DNA of 27,970 nucleotides from Thaumarchaeota archaeon UBA160. GTDB taxonomy: Archaea; Thermoproteota; Nitrososphaeria; Conexivisphaerales; UBA164. The notes below the pieces were generated by a model. It did no database searches, had not been told where the DNA came from, and saw only the letters and a list, made by a program, of their open reading frames with translations. Position numbers and translations under genes: made by a program. Position 1 is the first letter of the stretch. Every line of letters begins with the position of its first letter. Location of the stretch: NCBI GenBank assembly GCA_002506605.1, contig DAXX01000060.1, positions 1 through 27,970 of the forward strand, given 5' to 3'. Shown in pieces: positions 8,508-16,043 of this stretch.

Positions 8508-9698
8508 TTACACCTCCACCTTTTGCTTTATAAGGTTTAACGCCTCATCAGCGCTGTTTGTGCTGACATAAACTTTTATCGTACTTGTTGCCGTGGTAAT
8601 TCCGTATATGTTAATTCCTTTTTCTGCCAGAGGTGCCACAACAAGGTTTAGGTATCCTGGAGTAGCTTCTAGATCAAAAGATTTTATTGTTATCTCAGAA
8701 AGAGAAGGCATTATGCTCACAGCTTTAGCGATACCGCTGTTAACAAGGCCTTCATGTATCTTTTGATATAGATCTGGTTTGTCCGAAACATAAAGCAATA
8801 TTGCCTTGGAGCCTATTAATATTCCATAAATCTGAGAGCCTATAGAGCTTATAACGCTGGTAACTTTTTCAATCAGTTCAGAGTTTTCGTACTCTGGTAT
8901 GATAGTAACCATGCTCACGTCCTTAGCTGTTATTGAAACTCCTATTCCGTTTGTAGGATTTACTATTGTTCCGCTGGAAAGGCCCGCTTCCAAGCTTGTT
9001 ATTCTGAGTATTGTATTTAGGTACTTAAAAGCCTTGTAATGAATGAGCCCAGAACCGCCGGCAGAAAGAGCCAGAGCTTCATCTACGTCAAGCTCATCCA
9101 AAGCTTTTACGTTTTGAGCTTTTTTAGGATCCCCAGAAAAAGCTATTCCCACATCTTTAAAAAGAACAACTTCTCTTGCATTCAGGGCGTTGCCCAGGAC
9201 AACAGCTGTTGTGTCGCTGCCACCCCTTCCAAGCGTCTGAATCTTCTTTTCTTCGTTTATTCCTATGAAGCCGCACACAACTGGCACTTTTCCGTTTTTT
9301 ATGAGCGGTATCAGCTTCTTTTGAACGTCTTCTTTTGTTTTGTCCATATCAACATCTGCGTTAAGGTAATCCCCAAAGCTGTGGATTGGCCAGAGCTCAT
9401 CCTGCGGGTCAATGAGCACAGCATCTATCCCGTTGGCCTTAAGCGCTCCAACCATTATTCTTGCGCTTACCCTTTCTCCCATAGAAATTATTTCTGCCCT
9501 GTCAGCTTTGTCATCTATCTGCAGCTTGCTTGCTATCTCATCAAGCTTGTTTGTCTCGCCTTTTAGAGCTGAAACTACCACAACAACGCTTTTGCCATCA
9601 GAAACAATTTTTTGTATTGTAGAAATTGTCTTTTTTATTTGATCGGGGTCAGTAAGTACGGATCCTCCCATCTTCAGCACGTATATAAAGTAAATCAC
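8508..9698 (-). CDS. Aspartate kinase with C-terminal ACT domains
   Basis: Phosphorylates aspartate to aspartyl phosphate. The amino-acid-kinase domain opens with VLKMGGSVLTD and includes GRGGSDTTAVVLG (substrate and nucleotide site) and LFKDVGIAFSGDP. The last roughly 140 residues form two ACT-like repeats (from about VSMVTIIPEYEN and from ITIKSFDLEATPGYLN), which in this family bind lysine or threonine for feedback control. A TTG at 9722 is in frame, but the TATA-like element at 9738-9748 would place the transcript start near 9717, past that codon. The GTG at 9696-9698 is therefore chosen (396 residues). It is the first gene of the operon, separated from asd by 4 nt. Which amino acid inhibits it cannot be told from sequence. 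Confidence 0.92.
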   Translation of the reverse strand: MIYFIYVLKMGGSVLTDPDQIKKTISTIQKIVSDGKSVVVVVSALKGETNKLDEIASKLQIDDKADRAEIISMGERVSARIMVGALKANGIDAVLIDPQDELWPIHSFGDYLNADVDMDKTKEDVQKKLIPLIKNGKVPVVCGFIGINEEKKIQTLGRGGSDTTAVVLGNALNAREVVLFKDVGIAFSGDPKKAQNVKALDELDVDEALALSAGGSGLIHYKAFKYLNTILRITSLEAGLSSGTIVNPTNGIGVSITAKDVSMVTIIPEYENSELIEKVTSVISSIGSQIYGILIGSKAILLYVSDKPDLYQKIHEGLVNSGIAKAVSIMPSLSEITIKSFDLEATPGYLNLVVAPLAEKGINIYGITTATSTIKVYVSTNSADEALNLIKQKVEV

Positions 9699-9723
9699 CT
9701 TCCACCATTTTTCCCCTCGCAAT

Positions 9724-9749
9724 TGCTTTAGCGATGCTATATTAAAGCA
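9724..9749 (-). promoter_or_regulatory. Promoter of the aromatic operon with overlapping inverted repeat
   Basis: The minus strand has a TATA-like element CTTTAATATAGC at 9737-9748, predicting a transcript start near 9717 and a leader of about 20 nt before the GTG of the aspartate kinase gene. A perfect 7-bp inverted repeat, TGCTTTA (9724-9730) and TAAAGCA (9743-9749) with 12 nt between, covers the TATA element. Its half-sites are 19 bp centre to centre, about two helical turns, which suits a dimeric regulator. The function is inferred. Confidence 0.5.
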
Positions 9750-9792
9750 TTATGGAGATTGATTTTCTAAAAAACGCAACATTCGAAAAACG

Positions 9793-11211
9793 TTAAAAAG
9801 ACTTTGCTATTATGACCTTTCGCATCGCAGCTTCTCCGCACCAAGCGCACTTTTTCCCAGCATTTTCTTTAACTTCAACCAATTCGCCCCTAACTTCATA
9901 TCCCTCTGTTGCTTTCTTCAGATCCGCAGCACATTCAGCTCTTCCGCAAAAATCCATCTTAATTATTGGATGTTCTTTAAGCATCCTCAACACTTCTTCC
10001 CTGTTTTTAGCTTCAGGTATATCTTTAATGCTCTCCGATTTGTTCTTCAGATTTTCCTTCATATCTTCAATAATTTCGTCCAGCTTAACCTTTAGGTCCG
10101 TTAGACGAACCACAGTTTTTTTCCGTGTGTCTCTCCTGTAGATCGTAACAGTTTCATTTTCGATTTCTTTCCTTCCTATTTCAATCCTTAAAGGAAAACC
10201 GTAGAGTTCGCTTCTGTAGAACTTTTCTCCTGGAGTCTCTTCTCCTGTATCTGGCACAAAAACGTAAGGTTTTGCATATTCTATAACCTGCTGTACATAT
10301 TTTGTCATCTCTTCTCCTGAACCTCCATAAAATATTGGCACTATGATGCCTTTTATTGAAGAAAGCTGAGGAGGTATATAAAGCCCGTAGTCATCGCCGT
10401 GAACTGAAATTATTGCGGCCAAGATTCTTGTAATTCCTATTCCAAGAGTGGTGCTGTAAGGTATTCTGTAATTGCCGTCCTTATCCAGATATTTCACTTC
10501 AAAAGGTTTAGTAAAATTCTGTCCCAAATAATGGGTAGTAGCAACCTGCAGGACTTCTCCGTTAGGCATTATTGCGTCGTATGCGTAGCTTTCGTCAGCG
10601 CCGGGAAACCTATCAAAAGGCTCCCTTTTTACAATAAGATATGGGATCCCCAAGGCTTTAAGCTGTTCGCTCATCATGTTTATGTCCTCCTCAACGTGTC
10701 TTTTTGCTTCTTCTTCGCTAGAGAACACGTTATGCGTCTCTATCCATAGAAATTCTCTCCCCCTAAAGAGCGGCCTAGTTGCCTTTGTTTCATATCTGTA
10801 AACTGCAACGGATTGGTACGTCTTCATTGGGAGATCCCTGTAACTTTTTATCCATATGGAAAACATGGGATAGAATGCTGTTTCGGATGTAGGCCTTATT
10901 ATAAGAGGCTCTTCGAGTTCTTTTCCTCCAGCTCTGTTAACTATAAAAACCTCCTCTTCGAAACCCTTGATGTGTTCAGCTTCTTTTTTAAATGATTCAT
11001 AATTGATAAATAGAGGGAAAAGGTACTTTTTATGTCCCCTTTCCTTTAATTTAGATTCAAAAAGCGAGTATAGCGAATCTATAATTTCCATTGCTTTAGG
11101 TTTATAAACTATGGTTCCTTTTACCCCATATCTTATGTCAACTAAATCTGCGTTATATATTACGTAATCGTACCATTTGCTGAAGTTTTTTTTGCTTGGC
11201 TTAGCTTGCAT
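9793..11211 (-). CDS. proS: Prolyl-tRNA synthetase (archaeal/eukaryotic type)
   Basis: Charges tRNA-Pro. The class II catalytic core shows motif 2 around YRYETKATRPLFRGREFLW and motif 3 at LGIGITRILAAI, with the TSETAFYPMF segment typical of ProRS. The anticodon-binding domain follows. The C-terminal domain has four cysteines (CGRAEC and CAWCG) expected to bind zinc, as in archaeal-type ProRS without the bacterial editing insert. An ATG at 11244 is in frame, but the TATA element at 11229-11241 lies downstream of it, so the start is placed at the ATG at 11211 (472 residues), giving a leaderless mRNA. The stop lies 70 nt before the aromatic operon promoter element. The C-terminal KSF is close to the family's usual ending. 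Confidence 0.95.
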   Translation of the reverse strand: MQAKPSKKNFSKWYDYVIYNADLVDIRYGVKGTIVYKPKAMEIIDSLYSLFESKLKERGHKKYLFPLFINYESFKKEAEHIKGFEEEVFIVNRAGGKELEEPLIIRPTSETAFYPMFSIWIKSYRDLPMKTYQSVAVYRYETKATRPLFRGREFLWIETHNVFSSEEEAKRHVEEDINMMSEQLKALGIPYLIVKREPFDRFPGADESYAYDAIMPNGEVLQVATTHYLGQNFTKPFEVKYLDKDGNYRIPYSTTLGIGITRILAAIISVHGDDYGLYIPPQLSSIKGIIVPIFYGGSGEEMTKYVQQVIEYAKPYVFVPDTGEETPGEKFYRSELYGFPLRIEIGRKEIENETVTIYRRDTRKKTVVRLTDLKVKLDEIIEDMKENLKNKSESIKDIPEAKNREEVLRMLKEHPIIKMDFCGRAECAADLKKATEGYEVRGELVEVKENAGKKCAWCGEAAMRKVIIAKSF

Positions 11212-11228
11212 GCACTTTCTAAATCTTG

Positions 11229-11241
11229 ATTTAAATATAAG
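11229..11241. promoter_or_regulatory. Shared, near-symmetric TATA element for two divergent genes
   Basis: The run ATTTAAATATAAG is centred near 11235. On the plus strand the ATG of the AIRS-ThiN gene (11260) begins 25 nt downstream; on the minus strand the proS ATG (11211) begins 24 nt downstream. There is no other TATA-like element in the gap. One TBP-binding site could therefore serve both genes, each leaderless. This is an inference from spacing. Confidence 0.5.
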
Positions 11242-11259
11242 CATTTAACCATTATCTGT

Positions 11260-12594
11260 ATGGAAAACCGTTTGGGTAAAGTTAGGTTCGGCGAATTGCT
11301 TGACGGTTTTAGTTCTGAAAATTATACATATGCGACGGCTCCTGCCATAGGCTTGCCGGAAAACACTTTGCCTTTTTTCTCAATTTCTTATGCACTGGGA
11401 AACGTATATGCTTCTTTTTCTGAACCGCTCTATGTGTTTGATGAAATACTTTATCCTCCCGGCGATTGCAGAGGCGCGCAAGAAGCTTATTCGCTTTACA
11501 TAAAAGAAGCAACAAACTTTGGCGTTAAAGTGATAGGAGGACATACCGGATGCTATGACGGCATCGAGCTGCCTTTGATAGTGACAAATGCGGTTGGGAA
11601 AAAGCTCAAAATAAAACGTAAAAAACTTTCTTTAGGCGACAGCGTTATACTTTTCGGCAAACCTTTTTTAGAATCCGAATGGCTTGAATATCTTGCGGGT
11701 AGAAATTTCAAAGATATAAACTGGAGGGAGATCACGCCTGTAAAAATTTTAAGATCGCTTTACAAAAATCAAGAAATAAAGCTTTTGCATGACGTTTCTG
11801 AAGGTGGCATCTGGGGAGCGCTTCTGGAAGTTCAGAAAAATCAGGGCTTAGGTATAAGGCTTGATGAAAATTTTTACAAAATTTTAGAGGGAAGATCTCC
11901 AGCTGATCCTTCTTACGGGACTGTTGTTGCCGTAGCTGATAAGAGCGCTTACAGGCATTTATGCGACAAATCTGAAAACTGCATGATTATAGGCGAAATA
12001 ACAAAGCCGGATGAAGGCCTAGCTACAGAATTCAGCTCCGAGCTTGTGGAACTGTACGGAGCTGTAAGCAGCTGGGATGTCAAGTTAAACAAGCTGGGGA
12101 TATTTTTAAAAAAAATTAAAAACATAAACTGTTTAAGCGAGCTTATTCCTGAAGTGGGCACAAACGTGGTCGCGGCTGAATCCCCTGGAGACCCTATTGA
12201 AAAGATAGCTGGCATTGACGGAAGGATCGTAAGAAGCGTTGAGGGCGTAAGAGTTGGAAAACCTGCATATGGCGCTTCAAAGCATATGGCCCTGGTCCTT
12301 AAGGAAGCTATGAAAAACGATGAAAACATAAGGGTTGCCATTAACATAAGGTTGCACGAAGGCGTGATAAAAATTTTAAAAAGTATGGGATACGAACTGC
12401 AGGAAGTCAAAAGCACAGATCCATATTGCCCAGTATGGGACGAACTTAAACAGAAGGGATTAAAATCTTGGGCTCTCATTGAACCTCCAGGATATGGACT
12501 TGAAGGGAACATAGTTTTATTCTCAAAAGATCTTGATGACCTTTTAAAGCTGATAATAAAAATATGTGAAGGCTTAAAAGAACTCTCTTCTTGA
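11260..12594 (+). CDS. AIR synthase-like domain fused to ThiN (thiamine-phosphate synthase) domain
   Basis: Residues 1 to about 275 resemble the PurM/HypE/ThiL (AIRS) superfamily: VIGGHTGCYDGIELPL (91-106) in the N-terminal half and LLHDVSEGGIWGALLE (175-190) in the C-terminal half. Residues about 290-440 match the archaeal ThiN domain: PEVGTNVVAA (297-306), GIDGRIVRSVEG (318-329), YGASKHMALV (337-346) and RVAINIR (358-364). ThiN joins HMP-pyrophosphate and thiazole phosphate into thiamine phosphate. The AIRS half could be a ThiL-like thiamine-phosphate kinase, but the aspartate-rich GDDAA-type metal motif of ThiL is not visible near its N-terminus, so kinase activity is doubtful. The start ATG follows the shared TATA element by 25 nt without a ribosome site. 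It converges on the ABC transporter genes. Confidence 0.75.
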   Translation: MENRLGKVRFGELLDGFSSENYTYATAPAIGLPENTLPFFSISYALGNVYASFSEPLYVFDEILYPPGDCRGAQEAYSLYIKEATNFGVKVIGGHTGCYDGIELPLIVTNAVGKKLKIKRKKLSLGDSVILFGKPFLESEWLEYLAGRNFKDINWREITPVKILRSLYKNQEIKLLHDVSEGGIWGALLEVQKNQGLGIRLDENFYKILEGRSPADPSYGTVVAVADKSAYRHLCDKSENCMIIGEITKPDEGLATEFSSELVELYGAVSSWDVKLNKLGIFLKKIKNINCLSELIPEVGTNVVAAESPGDPIEKIAGIDGRIVRSVEGVRVGKPAYGASKHMALVLKEAMKNDENIRVAINIRLHEGVIKILKSMGYELQEVKSTDPYCPVWDELKQKGLKSWALIEPPGYGLEGNIVLFSKDLDDLLKLIIKICEGLKELSS

Positions 12595-12766
12595 GCCTTT
12601 TATGCGTTTTTAGTTTATTTTGAGTCCCGGCTTGCGCAAGCGCTTTCGGATTCAGCCACACATAAAAATTCATTTATTGCGAAAACTGAAGATTTGCATG
12701 CCACTAGCTAAAAGCGATTTGAGTGCAAATGTTCTACAAAATCAAGACCATAACCTCTAACTCAAT
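12595..12766. other. Convergent intergenic region with palindromes
   Basis: Separates the ends of the AIRS-ThiN gene (+) and the ABC permease gene (-). It contains a perfect 12-bp palindrome GCTTGCGCAAGC (12630-12641) in a GC-rich patch, and a wider inverted repeat ATTTGCA (12692-12698) / TGCAAAT (12724-12730). These may form hairpins at the 3' ends of the two transcripts. No ORF or recognisable RNA gene is seen. Confidence 0.4.
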
Positions 12767-14398
12767 CTAAGCTGCAAAAACGCCTTCTTCTATTATGTAT
12801 TTCTCGCGCGCTATACTCATCATCTTTGTTGTAAAGAATATGCTAAAAACGACAACAATTATCGCAAACACAAAAGAAGACCATGCAGCAAGACCTATTC
12901 TGCCTTCGTAAGTGTAAACGTCTAACATTTTCATAAGACCATATTTTGCAATCAGGCTTTTCCCGTCAAAAATTTGTGGCCAGTATTCGCCTATCATGAG
13001 ACCTCCCCAAGCGCTGTTGATAGTGCTGGATAAACCTGCTATTAGATAAGGAAACGTGGCTGGCAGAATCACTTTTCTCATTTTTGTGAAAAATCCCATT
13101 TCATAATTGTTCATTATTTCCCAGAATTCAACAGGTATCGCCTGAACCCCCATCCAAAAGCTATAAAATACATAATAGAACGTGCTCACAAAGCCAAGAA
13201 ATAGTATATAGAGTTCTGTGCCAAAGGGATTCCCTAGAACATATCTATATGTTAAAAGAAAAACTATTGGAAAATATACTGGTGCTGGAAACGCTGAAAT
13301 TATCTGTATTAGAGGTAACAAAAAAGATGCGACCCTCTGCCGAACTGCCAAAGCGTACCCTACGGTTACTGAAAGCGCCAAAGAAATTGCAGCTATTATT
13401 GCTACCCTCATATAATCTATGCCCAAATTATAGAGTATAAACGGCGTGTGATACAGAAGAAAAGACCAATAGCTTAAAGGTATTGAAGCGATAAATATAG
13501 CTATCTCCCAGCTGAAGATGACCAATATGGCCCCTCCTGCAGAGATTATTATATACTTAGTGCTTTTCCTTAGCCTTTCCCACCTCCTGCTAACAGGCTG
13601 TGCTACAGGCAAGGGGACTCTTGCAAGGCTAACGAAAAATCTTGATAATCTTTTCATTGGCCCAGTTAATGAGTTCCATCTTTCTGAACTTCTCATTAGG
13701 TTTATTCTCCCTCTTCTCCTAACCGGCATCATAGTGTCTAGGCCATATTTTGCAACCGCGTACCTTGAATAAAACCTGAAAACAAAGGTCAAGATTGCAA
13801 CCCAAACTGCTAGAGTTGCTAGACCTATGTAGACCAGATTCCATTTCCCTTCAGCTATTAGAGTTGGAAGTACATAGCCTATGCCGAAAACATGAAAGGA
13901 AGTTGTACCTACGGTAAACACTTCGCTTACTGTTATATAGAAAAGCGCGTCAGCAAAACTGGGAAAAAGGTTAGCCGCTATTTTAGGAATCGAAAAAGGT
14001 ATATAAAGGTACCTTAGCTTTTTAAAAAATCCAAAACCATAATTTTCAGAAACCTCAAGTAGGTCCTGCGGAACAGTTTTAAAGGATTGATACTGGGCGA
14101 CCCAGATGTTCCAGACCACTGCGGTAAAAACTAAAAAGTCAGCTGCAAGTTCAGTTCCTAATACCCCTCCTATTCTGTAAACAAATATAACCAGAACAAC
14201 AGGGAAGAACGTTATCACTGGAACTGATTCCATAGCTGCGATTATAGGTATGTATATTGCTTCAAAAATCTTGCTTTTTACAGAAGCATAAGCCAAGAAC
14301 CAGCCAATCACAATAGAGAGCAATATTATACCAAGAACCCTACTTATTGTTGCTAGGGTTGCAAGCTGTATTATTACGATCCCGTTCATGCTTATCAT
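12767..14398 (-). CDS. ABC transporter permease, two fused BPD_transp domains (NitT/TauT-like)
   Basis: Membrane component of an importer. The 543 residues hold two permease halves. Each has several hydrophobic segments and a cytoplasmic EAA-type coupling loop: residues about 117-160 (LRYLYIPFSIPKIAANLF) and about 427-471 (MRKVILPATFPYLIAGL). The halves are joined by a basic, hydrophilic linker at about 223-280. The two halves resemble each other (EVSENYGFGFF and EIMNNYEMGFF), so one gene supplies both permease subunits. The family covers nitrate, sulfonate and thiamine-precursor importers; the substrate cannot be read here. The ATG overlaps the ATPase stop (ATGA). No solute-binding protein gene lies in the window. 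Confidence 0.88.
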   Translation of the reverse strand: MISMNGIVIIQLATLATISRVLGIILLSIVIGWFLAYASVKSKIFEAIYIPIIAAMESVPVITFFPVVLVIFVYRIGGVLGTELAADFLVFTAVVWNIWVAQYQSFKTVPQDLLEVSENYGFGFFKKLRYLYIPFSIPKIAANLFPSFADALFYITVSEVFTVGTTSFHVFGIGYVLPTLIAEGKWNLVYIGLATLAVWVAILTFVFRFYSRYAVAKYGLDTMMPVRRRGRINLMRSSERWNSLTGPMKRLSRFFVSLARVPLPVAQPVSRRWERLRKSTKYIIISAGGAILVIFSWEIAIFIASIPLSYWSFLLYHTPFILYNLGIDYMRVAIIAAISLALSVTVGYALAVRQRVASFLLPLIQIISAFPAPVYFPIVFLLTYRYVLGNPFGTELYILFLGFVSTFYYVFYSFWMGVQAIPVEFWEIMNNYEMGFFTKMRKVILPATFPYLIAGLSSTINSAWGGLMIGEYWPQIFDGKSLIAKYGLMKMLDVYTYEGRIGLAAWSSFVFAIIVVVFSIFFTTKMMSIAREKYIIEEGVFAA

Positions 14399-15147
14399 CT
14401 TATAGGCGTCAATGACGAATATATCTTGTCCAAATATTTATCAAAGTTCGGATCTTTTGCGCTCCTGGGCCTTGGCATATCTATGATCATGTCGTCAACT
14501 ATTCTAGCAGGAGAGCCGTTCATCACAAGAACCCTGTCAGAAAGTTCAAGAACTTCGTTTAAGTTGTGAGAAACCAGTATTACTGTCTTTAAAGTTGTAT
14601 CCGGGTTAAAAAGCATGTCATAAATTTCGTGTCTTAAACCTTCTGCAGTAAGTTCATCAAGATGGACAAATGGCTCATCCATAAGTAGTACAAACGGATC
14701 AGCCGCTAGAGCTCTTGCTATAGCTATCCTCTGTCTCATACCACCGCTCATTTCTTTTGGATAAAGGTTCTCTGCCCCTTTCAAACCTACAATTTCGAGA
14801 GCTTTCATCGCTTTATAATTTATTTCTTCTTTGCTTAGCTTTTGGTTTATGAGCCCCAGTTTTACGTTTTCAAGGGCTGTCATCCATGGAAAAGTAGCTA
14901 TGGATTGATGTATGAGAGCTATTTTAGAAGTAGGCTTTAAGACTTCCTTACCCATAAGGAATATTCTGCCAGTAGCCGGAGGTATGAGGCGGCTTATAAC
15001 ACGTAAGAGCGTGCTTTTGCCAATCCCAGAAGGACCTACTATAGAAACGAATTCGTTTTCATTAGTTGTAAAAGTAATATCCTTAAACACCTCTTTCCCA
15101 GTTTGAAACCTATAACTTACATTTATTACGCTTAATATTTCAGCAAT
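14395..15147 (-). CDS. ABC transporter ATP-binding protein with damaged or non-canonical 5' end
   Basis: Energises the adjacent permease. Motifs seen are Walker A GPSGIGKST, Q-loop HQS, signature MSGGMRQR, Walker B VLLMDEPF, D-loop HLDEL and H-loop VSHN. The first canonical in-frame start is GTG 15090, but that would delete the first strand and the A-loop tyrosine. The upstream codons in the same frame encode AEILSVINVSYRFQTGKE, a perfect family N-terminus, and contain no ATG, GTG or TTG. The coordinates used assume the ATT at 15145-15147. An ATG at 15152-15154 is one base out of frame and is followed at once by TAA. Removing one A would give M-Y-I-A-E in frame. It is either an assembly indel, a real frameshift or an ATT start. 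Confidence 0.85.
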   Translation of the reverse strand: MAEILSVINVSYRFQTGKEVFKDITFTTNENEFVSIVGPSGIGKSTLLRVISRLIPPATGRIFLMGKEVLKPTSKIALIHQSIATFPWMTALENVKLGLINQKLSKEEINYKAMKALEIVGLKGAENLYPKEMSGGMRQRIAIARALAADPFVLLMDEPFVHLDELTAEGLRHEIYDMLFNPDTTLKTVILVSHNLNEVLELSDRVLVMNGSPARIVDDMIIDMPRPRSAKDPNFDKYLDKIYSSLTPIR

Positions 15148-15165
15148 ATTACATCGCCTTCTACT

Positions 15166-15184
15166 CTTTTATACTAATATATTA
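15166..15184 (-). promoter_or_regulatory. TATA region of the ABC transporter operon
   Basis: The minus strand reads TAATATATTA (15175-15184) and GTATAAAAG (15166-15174). The first is centred 25 nt before the out-of-frame ATG at 15154; the second is centred 23 nt before the ATT at 15147. Either could direct a leaderless mRNA. Confidence 0.4.
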
Positions 15185-15212
15185 AAAAATATATAATTAT
15201 TTTTGAATACAA

Positions 15213-16043
15213 TTATGGATTATAGAGAACAAGTTCTTCCTCGTACGTCCTTCCAGCATAAAAGCTATTAGGCGGAAGAATTTTTTTGGGCATTGACTCT
15301 ATCATACGTGATAAAATTTCAGATGCTTCCTGATCATTAAGCTTTCCTGATAAAAGATCTAAAGGGCACCTTAGATTAACCGGCCTATAAGGTATAACGT
15401 GCCTAGTCGATTTTGGAGGAAAGAGAATTCCGGACAAACCTGCTTTTATGATTTCTTCTTTATCAGGCCTCTTAACGTAGAGGATCATATAGCCATTTTT
15501 CAGGTACTGGTCTATTTCCTTCTCCATTATTTCTCTGCGCTCTGTTGTTCTTTTATCAAATTCTTTTATCAGGTTAAATCTTTCAAGATTTGGCGCGTTT
15601 AAAATCGAAACATAACCTGCACTTCCTTCTAATATCGCTATTGGCGATTCTCCGCTGTCGACAGAACGTATAGCTTCTAGCTGGTTAGGGACCTTTTTTA
15701 GACCCAAGACTACTTTTAACTCGTCCAAAAGGGCTGAAGAGTAGTTTTTAACCGCCCTGAGCCACCTGTGCACTTTTATCCTTTCATCAAAATAATCAAC
15801 CTTCGCTACCATTATTCTTTTAGCTTCTAACGCTTTTAAAGCATAAATCCTGTGCATACCATCGAGAGCCACATTTGTGTTTCTGTCCACAATAACAGGA
15901 TCTATCTGTACACCATCCTTTTTTATGCTCTTTATGAGCTCTGATATGTTCTTTTCGATTATTTCTTCATGAGGTTTGACATCAGAAATTTTTAAAAAAG
16001 TTATAGTAAACGACAGTTGGCCAGTCTGACTGTTACTGCTCAA
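15213..16043 (-). CDS. SerK/SbnI-like free L-serine kinase (ParB/Srx fold)
   Basis: Looks like ParB at first sight, but the whole 276-residue layout matches archaeal SerK, which phosphorylates free serine to O-phosphoserine for cysteine synthesis. Shared features are DVKPHEEII with the presumed catalytic glutamate (E26, PHE motif), the ParB/Srx nucleotide site ALDGMHRIYAL (D61, H64, R65), VDYFDERIKVHRW, and a C-terminal signature FPPKSTRHVIPYRP. There is no helix-turn-helix or centromere-binding half as in chromosome-partition ParB. The start is TTG, overlapping the S17e gene by 11 bp, with AAGGTGG about 10 nt upstream. ADP or ATP use cannot be told from sequence. The plasmid/partition ParB alternative is unlikely. 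Confidence 0.8.
   Translation of the reverse strand: MSSNSQTGQLSFTITFLKISDVKPHEEIIEKNISELIKSIKKDGVQIDPVIVDRNTNVALDGMHRIYALKALEAKRIMVAKVDYFDERIKVHRWLRAVKNYSSALLDELKVVLGLKKVPNQLEAIRSVDSGESPIAILEGSAGYVSILNAPNLERFNLIKEFDKRTTERREIMEKEIDQYLKNGYMILYVKRPDKEEIIKAGLSGILFPPKSTRHVIPYRPVNLRCPLDLLSGKLNDQEASEILSRMIESMPKKILPPNSFYAGRTYEEELVLYNP

Noticed and set aside
9039..9566. Long plus-strand ORF opposite the aspartate kinase gene
   Set aside because: It is fully antisense to a well-supported gene, has no recognisable motif and no promoter or ribosome site; similar antisense frames across the window were dropped for the same reason.
9699..9722. TTG 9722 as start of aspartate kinase
   Set aside because: The only TATA-like element predicts a transcript start downstream of it, and the extra residues RGEKWWK are not typical of the family.
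12600..12665. tRNA-like or C/D-box-like fragment near the 12-bp palindrome
   Set aside because: The minus strand has a TGGCTGA word and a GC-rich patch, but no acceptor, anticodon or T-arm, and no matching C box.
15213..16043. Chromosome-partition ParB
   Set aside because: No helix-turn-helix half and no ParA neighbour; the C-terminal FPPKSTRHV region and PHE motif fit serine kinases.
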